From Bedellia somnulentella (Eukaryota > Arthropoda > Insecta > Lepidoptera > Bedelliidae), in NCBI GenBank assembly GCA_963576735.1, contig OY755176.1, positions 17,841,423 to 17,905,422 of the forward strand: 64,000 nt of DNA, written 5' to 3'. Position 1 is the stretch's first letter. Every line of letters starts with the position of its first letter. The notes under the pieces are model-generated. The model worked only from the letters and a program-made list of their open reading frames with translations. It was not told the DNA's origin and ran no database searches. Position numbers and translations under genes: made by a program. Of this stretch, positions 63,849 to 64,000 are shown one piece after another.

Positions 63849-64000
63849 ATAGTTAATGTACCATAAATTTCACGCGGGTGCAGTGCAGGGTCTAAAGTAT
63901 TGGTGCTGTGAAAACCAGCCAAGTAGATTGTAGTAAGCATAAGGTATGTGACAGCGGGACTTTGTCATCGTCTGGAAGAATATTGTGACGTCACATCTTA

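Overview
The window is eukaryotic and almost certainly from a moth or butterfly (Lepidoptera). It is AT-rich, has small exons with GT-AG introns, carries a vestigial (wing selector) gene, and is packed with repeat families of a lepidopteran kind: a short repeat ending in (TATG)n, tRNA-derived SINEs, 5'-truncated LINEs, hAT, mariner and PIF/Harbinger-like MITEs. There is no prokaryotic gene layout, CRISPR array or operon.

Layout. (1) 2,476-25,170, minus strand: a complete ten-exon gene for the ER-lumen Hsp90 chaperone GRP94/endoplasmin (Gp93). I rebuilt it from splice sites as 750 residues, with a signal peptide in exon 1 and a C-terminal RDEL retention signal. Intron 1 is 14.4 kb and holds a 4-kb minisatellite of about 24 units of 171 bp, a mariner relic, several SINEs and two GC-rich plus-strand stretches that may be exons of an unknown nested gene. 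(2) 26,163-26,606, plus strand: an intronless gene resembling proteasome assembly chaperone 4 (PSMG4), head to head with GRP94. (3) 26.6-34.4 kb: repeats only. (4) About 34.44-34.86 kb: a GC-rich, CCAAT-containing stretch that could be the promoter and non-coding first exon of vestigial. (5) 36.9-40.6 kb: a three-level nest of DNA transposons with readable target-site duplications. (6) 49,833-59,388, plus strand: the first three coding exons of vestigial, ending with the TONDU/Scalloped-binding exon; the rest of the gene lies beyond the window.

How the genes relate. GRP94 folds secretory clients in the ER and PSMG4 helps build the 20S proteasome, so the divergent pair joins two arms of protein quality control and may share the roughly 1-kb spacer, which has an ER-stress-element-like site. 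Vestigial is an unrelated developmental regulator (co-activator of Scalloped/TEAD).

Most unusual observations: (a) the 171-bp array repeats a 36-codon ORF and a TGACGTC core in every unit, has a trimeric higher-order pattern, and shows a duplicated 10-unit block; (b) four exons of the two main genes have nearby broken partial copies of exon ends; (c) one SINE body carries a CTCF-like motif; (d) two chained upstream ORFs precede and overlap the vestigial start codon. All family names rest on sequence recognition; no database search was possible.
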